A stretch of 11,492 bases of DNA, from assembly GCA_025938055.1 (NCBI GenBank), contig JAICQC010000106.1, positions 1 through 11,492 of the forward strand, in the 5' to 3' direction. This document shows positions 1-6,335 of the stretch, piece by piece. The stretch's first letter is position 1. Every line of letters begins with the position of its first letter. Below the pieces are notes generated by a model. It ran no database searches. It saw only the letters and a program-made list of their open reading frames with translations, and had not been told where the DNA came from. The DNA is from Anaerolineales bacterium (GTDB lineage: Bacteria > Chloroflexota > Anaerolineae > Anaerolineales > Villigracilaceae). Made by a program: the position numbers and the translations under genes.

Positions 1-70
1 CGTCGAATTTCCGGCGGGAGTTTTACTTTACAAATTCTTCAAGCGAATAATTTGCAATTTTCAGCGGGAG

Positions 71-76
71 TATAAT
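71..76 (+). promoter_or_regulatory. Candidate -10 box upstream of the cystathionine beta-synthase gene
   Basis: A perfect TATAAT hexamer lies here, which would place the transcription start near base 83, about 20 bases before the ATG at 102. No good -35 hexamer is seen at 16-18 bases upstream; the nearest TTG-containing hexamer (52-57, TTGCAA) is too close. If this box is real, the GTG at 78 would lie upstream of the transcript, which supports the ATG at 102 as the true start. The words GCGGGAGT at 14-21 and 64-71 are repeated 50 bases apart around it, with unknown meaning. Confidence 0.4.
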
Positions 77-101
77 TGTGAAAACTAATCAAGGAGAGAG
101 A

Positions 102-1544
102 ATGGCATTATTATCCCTGAAGCACAGCGGAGTGGGAGGGTTACCTGTTTCGCAGGAAAAACGAGTTTTCGACAGCATCCTGGGAGCCATTGGGGATACG
201 CCGCTGGTGAGACTGGGACGCATCGGGCGGGATTTACCTGTCCCGCTCTACGCCAAGCTGGAGTTCATGAATCCGGGCGGTTCGGTAAAGGATCGCGTGG
301 GTGCGAATATCATCGAGCAGGCGGAAAAACGCGGGGAGTTGAAGCCGAGCGGGACCATCGTCGAGGCGACCAGCGGTAATACGGGCGTAGGACTTGCCAT
401 CGCTGCGGCGCTCAAAGGCTACAAGACCATCTTTGTCATGCCTGATAAGATGAGTAATGAAAAGATTTTGCTCCTGCGTGCCTATGGTGCCAAAGTTGTT
501 ATCACTCCAACCGCGGTCGCGCCCGAAGACCCGCGTTCCTATTATGAAGTGGCGAAAAAATTTGCGCGCGAGACTCCCAATGCGATCCTTGCAAACCAGT
601 ATCACAACCCCGACAATCCGTTGACGCACGAGATGACGACCGGTCCCGAGTTATGGGACCAGACCGAGGGGCGCGTGACCGATGTCATTATCGGCATGGG
701 GACAGGCGGGACGATTTCGGGCGTTGGCAGGTATCTCAAATCGAAGAATCCAAACGTAAAAATTGTGGGGGTGGATATCGAAGGCTCAATACTTACAGAA
801 ATCTGGCAGAGCGGGGGGAAGATTCCCGAAGGCGCTTATCCAAAGACCTATAAGGTGGAGGGAATCGGCGAGGACTTCCTTCCCTCGGCGACGGACATTT
901 CTGTGGTGGACTGGATCGAGCGCGCCGGCGACCGTGAATCGTTCCTGTGGGCTCGTCAGTTGGTACGACAGGAGGGAATTTTTGCCGGAGGTTCCTCGGG
1001 CTCCGCGCTGGCGGGTGCGATGAAGTATTGCCGCAAATTATCCGGCGATCGCCTGCCCGTGGTTATTTTCCCCGATTCGGGTTCCCGCTATCTTTCGAAG
1101 TTTTACGATGACAAGTGGATGCGCGAGTTTGGCTTCCTGACGATGGAATTTGGTGAGACCACATTGGGCGATCTGTTGAGAGCCAAACCCGATAAGGCTC
1201 TCCACGTGGCAGCGTTGGGCGATTCGATTCGCAAAGTTGTGACGGTGATGCATCAGAATGGAGTCTCTCAAGTGCCGGTGGTTGGCTCCGGTGGGGAATT
1301 GGTGGGCATGCTGGAGGAGGTGGATCTGCTCAATCACATGCTGGAAAAACATGACCACAGCCATGAAGAGACTATTGACTCCCTTGTTCAGAATGCAGGA
1401 GCGGTCTTCCCGCCGGATACATCCATCGAAGAGACTATGCCTTCCCTCACGGCAGGCTATGCTTTGATTGTTGTGGAGAACAGCAAACCGACCGGTATCC
1501 TGACGAAGATCGATGTTCTCGATTACGTGGCAGGCAAGATCTAG
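102..1544 (+). CDS. cbs: Cystathionine beta-synthase (PLP enzyme with C-terminal CBS-domain pair)
   Basis: This enzyme of the cysteine synthase/cystathionine beta-synthase family would condense serine (or an activated serine) with homocysteine or sulfide, in the cytoplasm. Numbering from the ATG at 102 (480 residues), the PLP-binding lysine is K63 in NPGGSVKDR, the substrate loop TSGNTG is at 90-95, the phosphate-binding GTGGT is at 200-204, and the PDSGSRYLSKF segment starts near 324. Residues from about 355 to the end form a CBS (Bateman) pair, which in this family often binds adenosyl ligands and regulates activity. The N-terminal heme-binding extension of the animal enzyme is not seen. 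The ATG at 102 is chosen over the in-frame GTG at 78 because AAGGAGAG (91-98) sits about five bases before it and TATAAT overlaps the region just before the GTG. The STAS gene follows 24 bases downstream and may be co-transcribed. Whether it makes cystathionine or cysteine cannot be settled from sequence alone. Confidence 0.93.
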   Translation: MALLSLKHSGVGGLPVSQEKRVFDSILGAIGDTPLVRLGRIGRDLPVPLYAKLEFMNPGGSVKDRVGANIIEQAEKRGELKPSGTIVEATSGNTGVGLAIAAALKGYKTIFVMPDKMSNEKILLLRAYGAKVVITPTAVAPEDPRSYYEVAKKFARETPNAILANQYHNPDNPLTHEMTTGPELWDQTEGRVTDVIIGMGTGGTISGVGRYLKSKNPNVKIVGVDIEGSILTEIWQSGGKIPEGAYPKTYKVEGIGEDFLPSATDISVVDWIERAGDRESFLWARQLVRQEGIFAGGSSGSALAGAMKYCRKLSGDRLPVVIFPDSGSRYLSKFYDDKWMREFGFLTMEFGETTLGDLLRAKPDKALHVAALGDSIRKVVTVMHQNGVSQVPVVGSGGELVGMLEEVDLLNHMLEKHDHSHEETIDSLVQNAGAVFPPDTSIEETMPSLTAGYALIVVENSKPTGILTKIDVLDYVAGKI

Positions 1545-1568
1545 CTTTCAAAAGAAAGGCAGGCATCC

Positions 1569-1910
1569 ATGCGGCTTCAATACAGCGAACTCGAGAACGG
1601 CATCCGCCTGATCCAATTGAGCGGAGCGCTGGATAGCACCGGCACGCCGGGCGTCGAGATCCAGTTCGTGCACTGCTGCACCGGCGAAAATGTTTGTGTG
1701 CTTGTAGATCTGTCGAAGGTAAATTACATCTCCTCCATCGGAATCCCCCTGCTGATCAACTCAGCCAAAACACTTGCACGCCAGGGTGGGAAGATGGTTT
1801 TGCTCAGTCCACAAAAGACTGTTCAGGATGTGCTCGAAATGACCGGCATCCCGCTCATCATTCCCGTCTATCAGAACATGGATAGAGCCATTCTGGAATT
1901 GAAGAAATAG
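1569..1910 (+). CDS. STAS-domain protein, anti-sigma factor antagonist-like
   Basis: A 113-residue single STAS domain of the SpoIIAA/RsbV type, about the usual length for stand-alone members. Such proteins bind an anti-sigma kinase and release its sigma factor when unphosphorylated. The segment DLSKVNYISSIGIPLL (47-62) matches the phosphorylation loop of the family; by position S56 aligns with the conserved phospho-serine, with S55 in place of the usual aspartate before it. A purine-rich AGGCAGG (1557-1563) precedes the ATG. The gene starts 24 bases after the cystathionine beta-synthase stop and ends five bases before a strong palindrome, so the two may form one short operon. No RsbW-like kinase, PP2C phosphatase or sigma factor is present in the window, so the partner is unknown. 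Two adjacent cysteines (C36, C37) are unusual for so small a domain, but I attach no function to them. Confidence 0.85.
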   Translation: MRLQYSELENGIRLIQLSGALDSTGTPGVEIQFVHCCTGENVCVLVDLSKVNYISSIGIPLLINSAKTLARQGGKMVLLSPQKTVQDVLEMTGIPLIIPVYQNMDRAILELKK

Positions 1911-1915
1911 ATGCA

Positions 1916-1947
1916 AAAAGACTTCGGATGCGCATCCGAAGTCTTTT
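1916..1947. terminator. Bidirectional hairpin terminator between convergent genes
   Basis: A perfect 32-base palindrome: the arm AAAAGACTTCGGATGC (1916-1931) is followed directly by its exact reverse complement (1932-1947). The A-run at one end and T-run at the other give a U-tract in both directions. It lies 5 bases after the STAS stop and 18 bases after the stop of the leftward 793-residue gene, the expected place for a terminator shared by converging transcripts. Confidence 0.9.
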
Positions 1948-1965
1948 CATAAGTCAGAAGGCTGT

Positions 1966-4347
1966 TTACTTTCGCAGTGAAATCCCGAGATGATTCGCGA
2001 CTGCCCTTTCCTTTCCCGGGGTGTTGGCATCCACCGGCGTGTTGAGAAGGCGCGGCAGTCTATCCACGCCTTCGATGACCATGGTGGAGGACCCGCCGCC
2101 ATCCAGGGCGACGGCGGTGTAGGCGCCATGTGAAACCAACAGGTCTGCGAGCTGGCTGAACGTGGCGCCAATGCTGGTCTCGCGTCCATCCACGACCAGC
2201 AGGTAGAGCCAGCGGCCATTTTGATTTGCACCAACGGCAGTGCGCGGATTCACGATCTGAGTATTCAGCCCTGCAACCTTTTTGCCCTTTGATACCAGTA
2301 AAAGGTCTGCAGAGATGGCGTTATAAACCCTTCCCTTTGGCGTATCAAACGTGATCTCGTTCTTTTGATTGATGTATAGAACAGGCTTCCCCGGCGCCTT
2401 TGGTGAGTAGACCTTGCCGCGCGAAGCCGCGTACCCGGCAAGTCTCACCGGGTCGCTGTCCGCACAATAGTTCTGCGGCGGAAAATCTGATGGGTCGAGG
2501 TAGAAATACCCGTCACCATTGATGGCGATCTGCATATCGTGTTCGTCCAGGAATTGCGAGGTGGTGCGCGTGCAAAGCTGGGGAACAGTATCTCGCAATG
2601 GCGGCGTTACCAGAAAGCGCAGCGCCTCTGTAGCCTTGGTATCGATCTCAAGGACATGCCAGACCAGGCTGCGCGGGGTCGTGCGTTCGTTGCGATAATA
2701 TTTGACGCCCTTGAAAACATTCTGCGTGATCGATTCCGGATTCTTACCCACGTTGCTCAGAAAAGCGCTGGATGCCCAGGCTGTCCACCCATCCACGCGG
2801 TGGACTCGTATCCAGCTCTGATCGGCGTTTGAACTAAGCGCCTCCACCACTTCGTTTGTGCCAAACATGCCAATGATGTTGAAGTTCGTTCCGGGTCCCG
2901 CGCGCCCATTCAGGTTCGTGGTGACACGATACCAGTTCCCTGCCACATCATCAGGCGGCGGGTCGTTGGGGTCGGGAGGCGGGGTGGTTGGGACGGGAGT
3001 CAGGAATTGAGCAGAAGACCAGCCAACCAGCCCGTCGCTGCGGCGGACTTGCCGCCAGGTGCCATCGGCGTTGACTCCGATAGCGATCACAACTTCATTG
3101 AATTCGAGGAACCCCAGCGAACGGAACTGTGTGCCCGCACCCTCACGGATGTGTAACCTGCTCGCCGTTACCCGGTATTTATCGCCTGTGGGAGGTGGCG
3201 GCGGAGGAGTTGTAGTGATCTTATCGAGGAATTCACTCGAACACCAACCCGTCAATCCATCGGTGAGACGGCGGGCGCGCGTCCAGCTGGCGCCCGGGTT
3301 GAATTCAAGCGCTTCCACAACATCGTTCCTGCGGAAGAAGCCAATCGCCGGGAAATTTGTCCCGGGTCCCTCGCGCACGTTCAACGTGCCCGCGGTGACG
3401 CGATATCGCTCCCCCACTGGCGGCGGTGGAGGTGGCGGCGGAGGTGGCGGCGGCGCATCCAGCTTGATCAGATATGCCGCCGACGCCCAACCCGTTAATC
3501 CATCCGAGAGACGGCGGACGCGCAGCCAGCTCCCATCAAGGTTCGCTTCCAGAGCTTCGACAATCTCATTCCTTCGCAGGAAGCCGATCGCTGGGAAGCT
3601 TGTGGCGGGTCCCTCGCGCACATTCAACGTCCCGGCGTTGACGCGGTAGCGGTTCCCAGCCGGGTCCGGAGGGATCGGGTCTGTTGGCACGGGAACGTTA
3701 AAACGATTCGCAAATGCCTGCGCATCCCCGTTGAAAAAGTTCAAGTCGATCTCAAGGCTTTCCACACCGTAGAACGGCCCATCCCCTGAGGCGGTGAACT
3801 GCCAGAATAACCACTCGTTTGTTCCCCAAGGCCTGGGAACCTGCGGTTGTGCCACACCATAATTGGCAATCCATAAGGGATAGCGATGGAAATATTCCAG
3901 CTCATTCGGCTGGCTGAGCGGTGCATTACTGTTCCAGTAAAAGAAGGCGGTATAAATCCCAATTTCCTTCGAACCGACCAGAGCACGGAGTCGTTCGAGG
4001 CATGTTTTCCAATGCCGCCAGCCGCTGTACGAGCCGCGGTAGGCTTCTTCGAGATCCAGGAAGAGAGGCAGTTCCCCCATATCGCCGCTGAGCAGATTGA
4101 CCCACAATTCGGCTTGCTGCCTGGGCTCGGCGCGGCTGTCGTAGAACCAGTAGGAACCCCGGGGCAGCCCGGCTTCCTTCGCTCTACGCCAGTTGTTCCT
4201 AAAATCAGAATCTGCCCACAGGTTTTGCCCGGCTCGGATAATGACGAAATCAGTTGTCAGGTTCATCCGCGTGAAGTTAATCTCCTGCGGTGTACCGGGG
4301 TCATCCTGATAAAAACTTACATCGGGACCGATGATTTGCCTCGCCAC
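1966..4347 (-). CDS. GH25 lysozyme-like / four SH3b / phosphodiester glycosidase (NAGPA) fusion protein
   Basis: A 793-residue multidomain protein. Residues 1-216 resemble the GH25 (Chalaropsis-type) muramidase fold: GPDVSFYQ near the start with D9, FLDLEE with D98 and E100 as likely catalytic acids, and WQF at 182-184. Four SH3b domains follow at about 233-296, 314-376, 390-450 and 472-532, joined by proline-rich linkers, including 12 prolines at 299-310. Residues from about 545 to 793 match the phosphodiester glycosidase domain (NAGPA, formerly DUF2233): INGDGYFY (609-616), NPRTAVG (700-706), VVDGR (718-722) and LDGGGSSTM (748-756). The start is a GTG, supported by a near-perfect AAGGAGGT five to six bases upstream. 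No signal peptide or membrane span is visible, which is odd for a protein with these wall- and sugar-directed parts. It may be exported by another route, released by lysis, or act inside. It is not obviously part of a prophage, since no phage genes surround it. The gene is probably transcribed alone and ends at the palindrome at 1916-1947. Confidence 0.88.
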   Translation of the reverse strand: MARQIIGPDVSFYQDDPGTPQEINFTRMNLTTDFVIIRAGQNLWADSDFRNNWRRAKEAGLPRGSYWFYDSRAEPRQQAELWVNLLSGDMGELPLFLDLEEAYRGSYSGWRHWKTCLERLRALVGSKEIGIYTAFFYWNSNAPLSQPNELEYFHRYPLWIANYGVAQPQVPRPWGTNEWLFWQFTASGDGPFYGVESLEIDLNFFNGDAQAFANRFNVPVPTDPIPPDPAGNRYRVNAGTLNVREGPATSFPAIGFLRRNEIVEALEANLDGSWLRVRRLSDGLTGWASAAYLIKLDAPPPPPPPPPPPPVGERYRVTAGTLNVREGPGTNFPAIGFFRRNDVVEALEFNPGASWTRARRLTDGLTGWCSSEFLDKITTTPPPPPPTGDKYRVTASRLHIREGAGTQFRSLGFLEFNEVVIAIGVNADGTWRQVRRSDGLVGWSSAQFLTPVPTTPPPDPNDPPPDDVAGNWYRVTTNLNGRAGPGTNFNIIGMFGTNEVVEALSSNADQSWIRVHRVDGWTAWASSAFLSNVGKNPESITQNVFKGVKYYRNERTTPRSLVWHVLEIDTKATEALRFLVTPPLRDTVPQLCTRTTSQFLDEHDMQIAINGDGYFYLDPSDFPPQNYCADSDPVRLAGYAASRGKVYSPKAPGKPVLYINQKNEITFDTPKGRVYNAISADLLLVSKGKKVAGLNTQIVNPRTAVGANQNGRWLYLLVVDGRETSIGATFSQLADLLVSHGAYTAVALDGGGSSTMVIEGVDRLPRLLNTPVDANTPGKERAVANHLGISLRK
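2752..3651 (-). repeat. Four tandem SH3b-domain repeats within the 793-residue gene
   Basis: The gene encodes four diverged SH3b units of about 60 residues, at about 3460-3651, 3220-3408, 2998-3180 and 2752-2934. Each has the pattern YRV..., LNVREG-like, FPAIGF-like, VEAL-like, SW.R.RR and GW.S...L. The first two are the most alike, sharing AGTLNVREGP, FPAIGF and DGLTGW, which points to a more recent duplication. The fourth is the most diverged (LNGRAGPG in place of LNVREGP). Units of this kind commonly bind cell-wall peptides or glycans. Confidence 0.85.
3418..3453 (-). repeat. Twelve-proline codon tract
   Basis: Twelve consecutive proline codons (mixed CCG, CCA and CCT) link the first and second SH3b domains. 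On the plus strand this reads as a GGC/GGT/GGA low-complexity run, and it is the source of an apparent glycine-rich reading frame on that strand, which is not a gene. A tract of this length would be expected to need EF-P for efficient translation and may vary in length between strains. Confidence 0.9.
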
Positions 4348-4377
4348 TCCAACCTCCTTGAGTAATTTGACTATGCG

Positions 4378-4386
4378 ATTGTACCA
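4378..4386 (-). promoter_or_regulatory. Candidate extended -10 promoter for the GH25/SH3b/NAGPA gene
   Basis: Read on the minus strand this is TGGTACAAT, an extended -10 box (TGnTAnAAT) differing from TATAAT at one base. It would start transcription about 25 bases before the GTG start and just ahead of the strong AAGGAGGT. No convincing -35 hexamer is present, as is common for extended -10 promoters. It occupies the 85-base gap after the 164-residue gene, which otherwise shows no clear signal. Confidence 0.4.
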
Positions 4387-4432
4387 GTAATTCTATTAAT
4401 GCGCATTTCCAGCGCTTTGGGTAATAGAAGGT

Positions 4433-4927
4433 CTACTCAGCTTCGACCTTGATGTTGAGAATCACTTTTCCCTCTGTTGTGCTAATGTCAACGGACTTGA
4501 CCAGATCAAGGTATTTTTTCTGTTCCGCTGTAGGGAGAAATGAGCCAAGATCCACAACGACCTGGTCACCATAGATTTTGATGCCTTCCGGAAGCGCGTT
4601 GAACATGGATCCCAGGCTGCCTAACAAACGATTATTCTCCATCCAGGCTCTGATCTTTGGGGAGGAATAACTCGCGAGATCTACTGATTTATCCAGCTTC
4701 AGCTTTAAATTGAGGGCAAGAGGCAGCAGGGCAGTCTTCACGTTAACCGAAACACGGTTTTGGGCGTGAACGGACACCTGGCAGGATTGGATATTCCTGT
4801 TTCCTCGAAGTGCTGTTTCGATCAATTCGTTGATGAGATGCTGCTGTACGGGAATGGAGATTTCAGCGGTGAGCCCCTTCAGATCGGCGAAGTCCCTGTC
4901 TTTTATTTTTTGGAAGAATTTTTCCAT
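4433..4927 (-). CDS. Conserved-looking protein of unknown function (164 residues)
   Basis: I do not recognise this protein with confidence. It has no signal peptide or membrane span and reads as a soluble alpha/beta protein. The first 20 residues are charged (MEKFFQKIKDRDF), a helix-like stretch with VQQHLINELIETALRG follows (27-42), then alternating strand-like segments (QVSVHAQNRVSVNVKTALLPLALNLKLKL) up to about residue 80 and again near the end (GKVILNIKVEAE). The pattern of amphipathic helix, strand pairs and a repeat of the same order in the C-terminal half is loosely like bacterial lipid-binding LmeA/DUF2993 proteins, but that is a guess. No Shine-Dalgarno sequence precedes the ATG, and a candidate promoter would start transcription almost at the start codon, so it may be translated from a leaderless mRNA. 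It lies between the coiled-coil gene, from which a terminator separates it, and the GH25 fusion gene. Confidence 0.72.
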   Translation of the reverse strand: MEKFFQKIKDRDFADLKGLTAEISIPVQQHLINELIETALRGNRNIQSCQVSVHAQNRVSVNVKTALLPLALNLKLKLDKSVDLASYSSPKIRAWMENNRLLGSLGSMFNALPEGIKIYGDQVVVDLGSFLPTAEQKKYLDLVKSVDISTTEGKVILNIKVEAE

Positions 4928-4935
4928 TGAGCCGA

Positions 4936-4964
4936 ATTCTAGTCGATTCTGGGTGCAGATGCAA
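4936..4964 (-). promoter_or_regulatory. Candidate promoter giving a nearly leaderless transcript
   Basis: On the minus strand TTGCAT (4964-4959) and TAGAAT (4941-4936) are separated by exactly 17 bases. The -10 hexamer matches TATAAT at five positions and the -35 only at its first three. Initiation seven bases downstream would fall near 4929, two bases before the ATG at 4927. That fits the absence of any ribosome binding site for the 164-residue gene. Confidence 0.35.
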
Positions 4965-4997
4965 TTTCTACCGAAATTCTCCGGGAGACGAAATACA

Positions 4998-5032
4998 AAA
5001 CGGTCTCGATACCATCCTATCCGAGACCGTTT
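4998..5032 (-). terminator. Hairpin terminator after the coiled-coil membrane protein gene
   Basis: An 11-base perfect stem (AAACGGTCTCG at 4998-5008 with its reverse complement at 5022-5032) surrounds a 13-base loop. Read leftward, the stem is followed by a short run of T. It starts 22 bases after the stop at 5055. The stem word ACGGTCTC is also used by the terminator at 9988-10039. Confidence 0.8.
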
Positions 5033-5054
5033 CTGCCTTAACCTGTTTGGCGAC

Positions 5055-5996
5055 TTACGGGGTTGCGGACGGCTGGACCGTTACTTGAGGAGTTAGGGTC
5101 GTGGTTGCTTCGAGAGTGATAGACTGTGTGCTTGCCGGGGTGAGGGTCTCGCTCAACGTTGGGGTCACCTGGGGCAGCCCCGAAAGCAGGATCTGCCAGG
5201 CAATGTCGAGGTCATCGCTGGCGGCGACGGGGAAATCCGGCAGGTTCGAGAGAGTCATGTCCAGGCGCAGAATGACTATATCCAATTCCTCTGCCCGGGC
5301 GTCGGGCGCATCCGGCTGGACCTCAGCGAGCACGTCGCGCGCTATTTTTATATCCTGCTGTGCCAGACCAAAATTGCTTTGATACATGAACAGGCGGGCA
5401 CGCGAAAGCAATTCCATTGCCTTCAACACTTCGATCTCGCGCTGGAGCTCAACAGAGGCTGCTTCATTCTTTTCCTGGGTTTCAGCTTGCATTTCCTCCA
5501 GGGCAGCCAGTGACTCTGTCCGAGCATTGATCTCCGTTTCGATGTCGCTCAACCGCTCGTCGAGATCATTCAGTGACTGTTCGTCCTCGTTCTGGACGGT
5601 CTCGTTCGTCTCGAGCCGGGTTTGCAGGTCTGCCAGTTGCTGCTCGCTCTCTTCCAGCCGGGATCGCAATTCCTGCACATCAGCTGTGTTTCGTTCCAAA
5701 GGCCGGATATATCTCTGATACAGTTCCGGTATGAGGATATACAACGCTATACCAAGCAGACTCAAAACGATTAACAACAGAACCAGACGAAGGAGAAATC
5801 GAAAGAAACGACCAACTCGCTCTCCAAAGCTCGGACCGGAAGGTGCAGCGACCGTCGCGCTTGGAGGTGGTGGGGGCGGCTGTTCCGGTATTGAATTCAT
5901 CTCGACCTTTGCATGAGCCGGTGAATCATCCACTTTGACAATCCCCAGCTCGTGCTCAGGTTCGGAGGGCTCGGACGCTTTCGATCGTTTTGCCAT
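5055..5996 (-). CDS. Single-span membrane protein with coiled coil, function unknown
   Basis: A 313-residue protein with a clear layout but no family I can name. Residues 1-60 are hydrophilic, with a proline run at 40-45. A single hydrophobic segment lies at about 66-90, preceded by basic residues, so the N-terminus is probably cytoplasmic and the rest outside. Residues about 100-195 are a long Glu/Gln/Leu/Arg heptad-rich coiled coil (RSRLEESEQQLADLQTRLET begins at 111). About 192-275 looks like paired helices (LSRARLFMYQSNFGLAQQDI and onward), and the last 38 residues are Thr/Pro/Ser-rich. The order of span, coiled coil and helical repeat recalls HemX-type proteins, but no enzymatic residues are visible and I would not assign that name. 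GAGG precedes the ATG by five bases, and a possible -10 box (TACAAT on the minus strand, 6037-6032) lies about 35 bases before the start. A terminator follows, so it is probably its own unit. Confidence 0.85.
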   Translation of the reverse strand: MAKRSKASEPSEPEHELGIVKVDDSPAHAKVEMNSIPEQPPPPPPSATVAAPSGPSFGERVGRFFRFLLRLVLLLIVLSLLGIALYILIPELYQRYIRPLERNTADVQELRSRLEESEQQLADLQTRLETNETVQNEDEQSLNDLDERLSDIETEINARTESLAALEEMQAETQEKNEAASVELQREIEVLKAMELLSRARLFMYQSNFGLAQQDIKIARDVLAEVQPDAPDARAEELDIVILRLDMTLSNLPDFPVAASDDLDIAWQILLSGLPQVTPTLSETLTPASTQSITLEATTTLTPQVTVQPSATP

Positions 5997-6059
5997 GAAA
6001 ACCTCGACATGAGTTTGTTGGTGATAAGGTTATTGTAAGCGATTTTTATGCTTATAAAA

Positions 6060-6320
6060 CTACAACCACAAATCAGTGCTCAAGTACTTCAGCCCGGAGT
6101 CGGGCAGCAGCACCGCGATTGTTTTCCCCTTGCCGGTTGTGTTCAGTAACTGTATGGCTGCGGTGACGGTCGCACGGGACGAGAACCCTGCAAAGGTTCC
6201 CTCTTCCTTTGCCAATCGTCGGGCGGTAACCACCGCATCTTGATCGGTCACCTGAAGGTAACCGTCAATACTGTAGCATAATGAACAGTCAAGTTCAACT
6301 CCCCATCGACGAAAAAGCGG
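6060..6320 (-). pseudogene. C-terminal remnant of a cysteine synthase (O-acetylserine sulfhydrylase)
   Basis: An 86-codon open stretch encodes only the final part of a CysK-type PLP enzyme: IDGYLQVTDQDAV, TARRLAKEEGTFAGFSSRA, and the diagnostic ending PDSGLKYLSTDLW. Complete enzymes are about 300 residues and carry the PLP lysine and the SGNTG loop in the missing N-terminal part, so this cannot be an active synthase. The segment corresponding to the conserved G-S/F-S-S-G-A loop reads GFSSRA, with arginine for glycine, a further sign of decay. There is no ATG in the frame and no ribosome binding site; a stop codon lies at 6321-6323 and the next gene's stop codon 13 bases beyond that. The residues before IDGYLQV (LDCSLCYS) look disturbed. 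I infer truncation by deletion, with the FHA-hydrolase gene now abutting the break. Confidence 0.78.
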
Positions 6321-6335
6321 TTACCCCTTAATTAC

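Noticed and set aside
78..101. GTG at 78 as the start of the cystathionine beta-synthase gene
   Set aside because: A better ribosome binding site precedes the ATG at 102, and a TATAAT box ends two bases before the GTG.
3059..3649. A rightward glycine-rich open frame opposite the SH3b region
   Set aside because: It mirrors the proline linkers and SH3b repeats of the leftward gene; its glycine runs are the complement of proline codons and it matches no domain.
2752..3651. Regular repeated segments as a possible CRISPR array or DNA repeat
   Set aside because: The units are about 190-240 bases, diverged, in frame and encode SH3b domains.
1966..4347. Phage endolysin interpretation of the GH25/SH3b protein
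   Set aside because: GH25 plus SH3b without a signal peptide is endolysin-like, but the NAGPA domain, the length and the absence of holin or phage structural genes argue against it.
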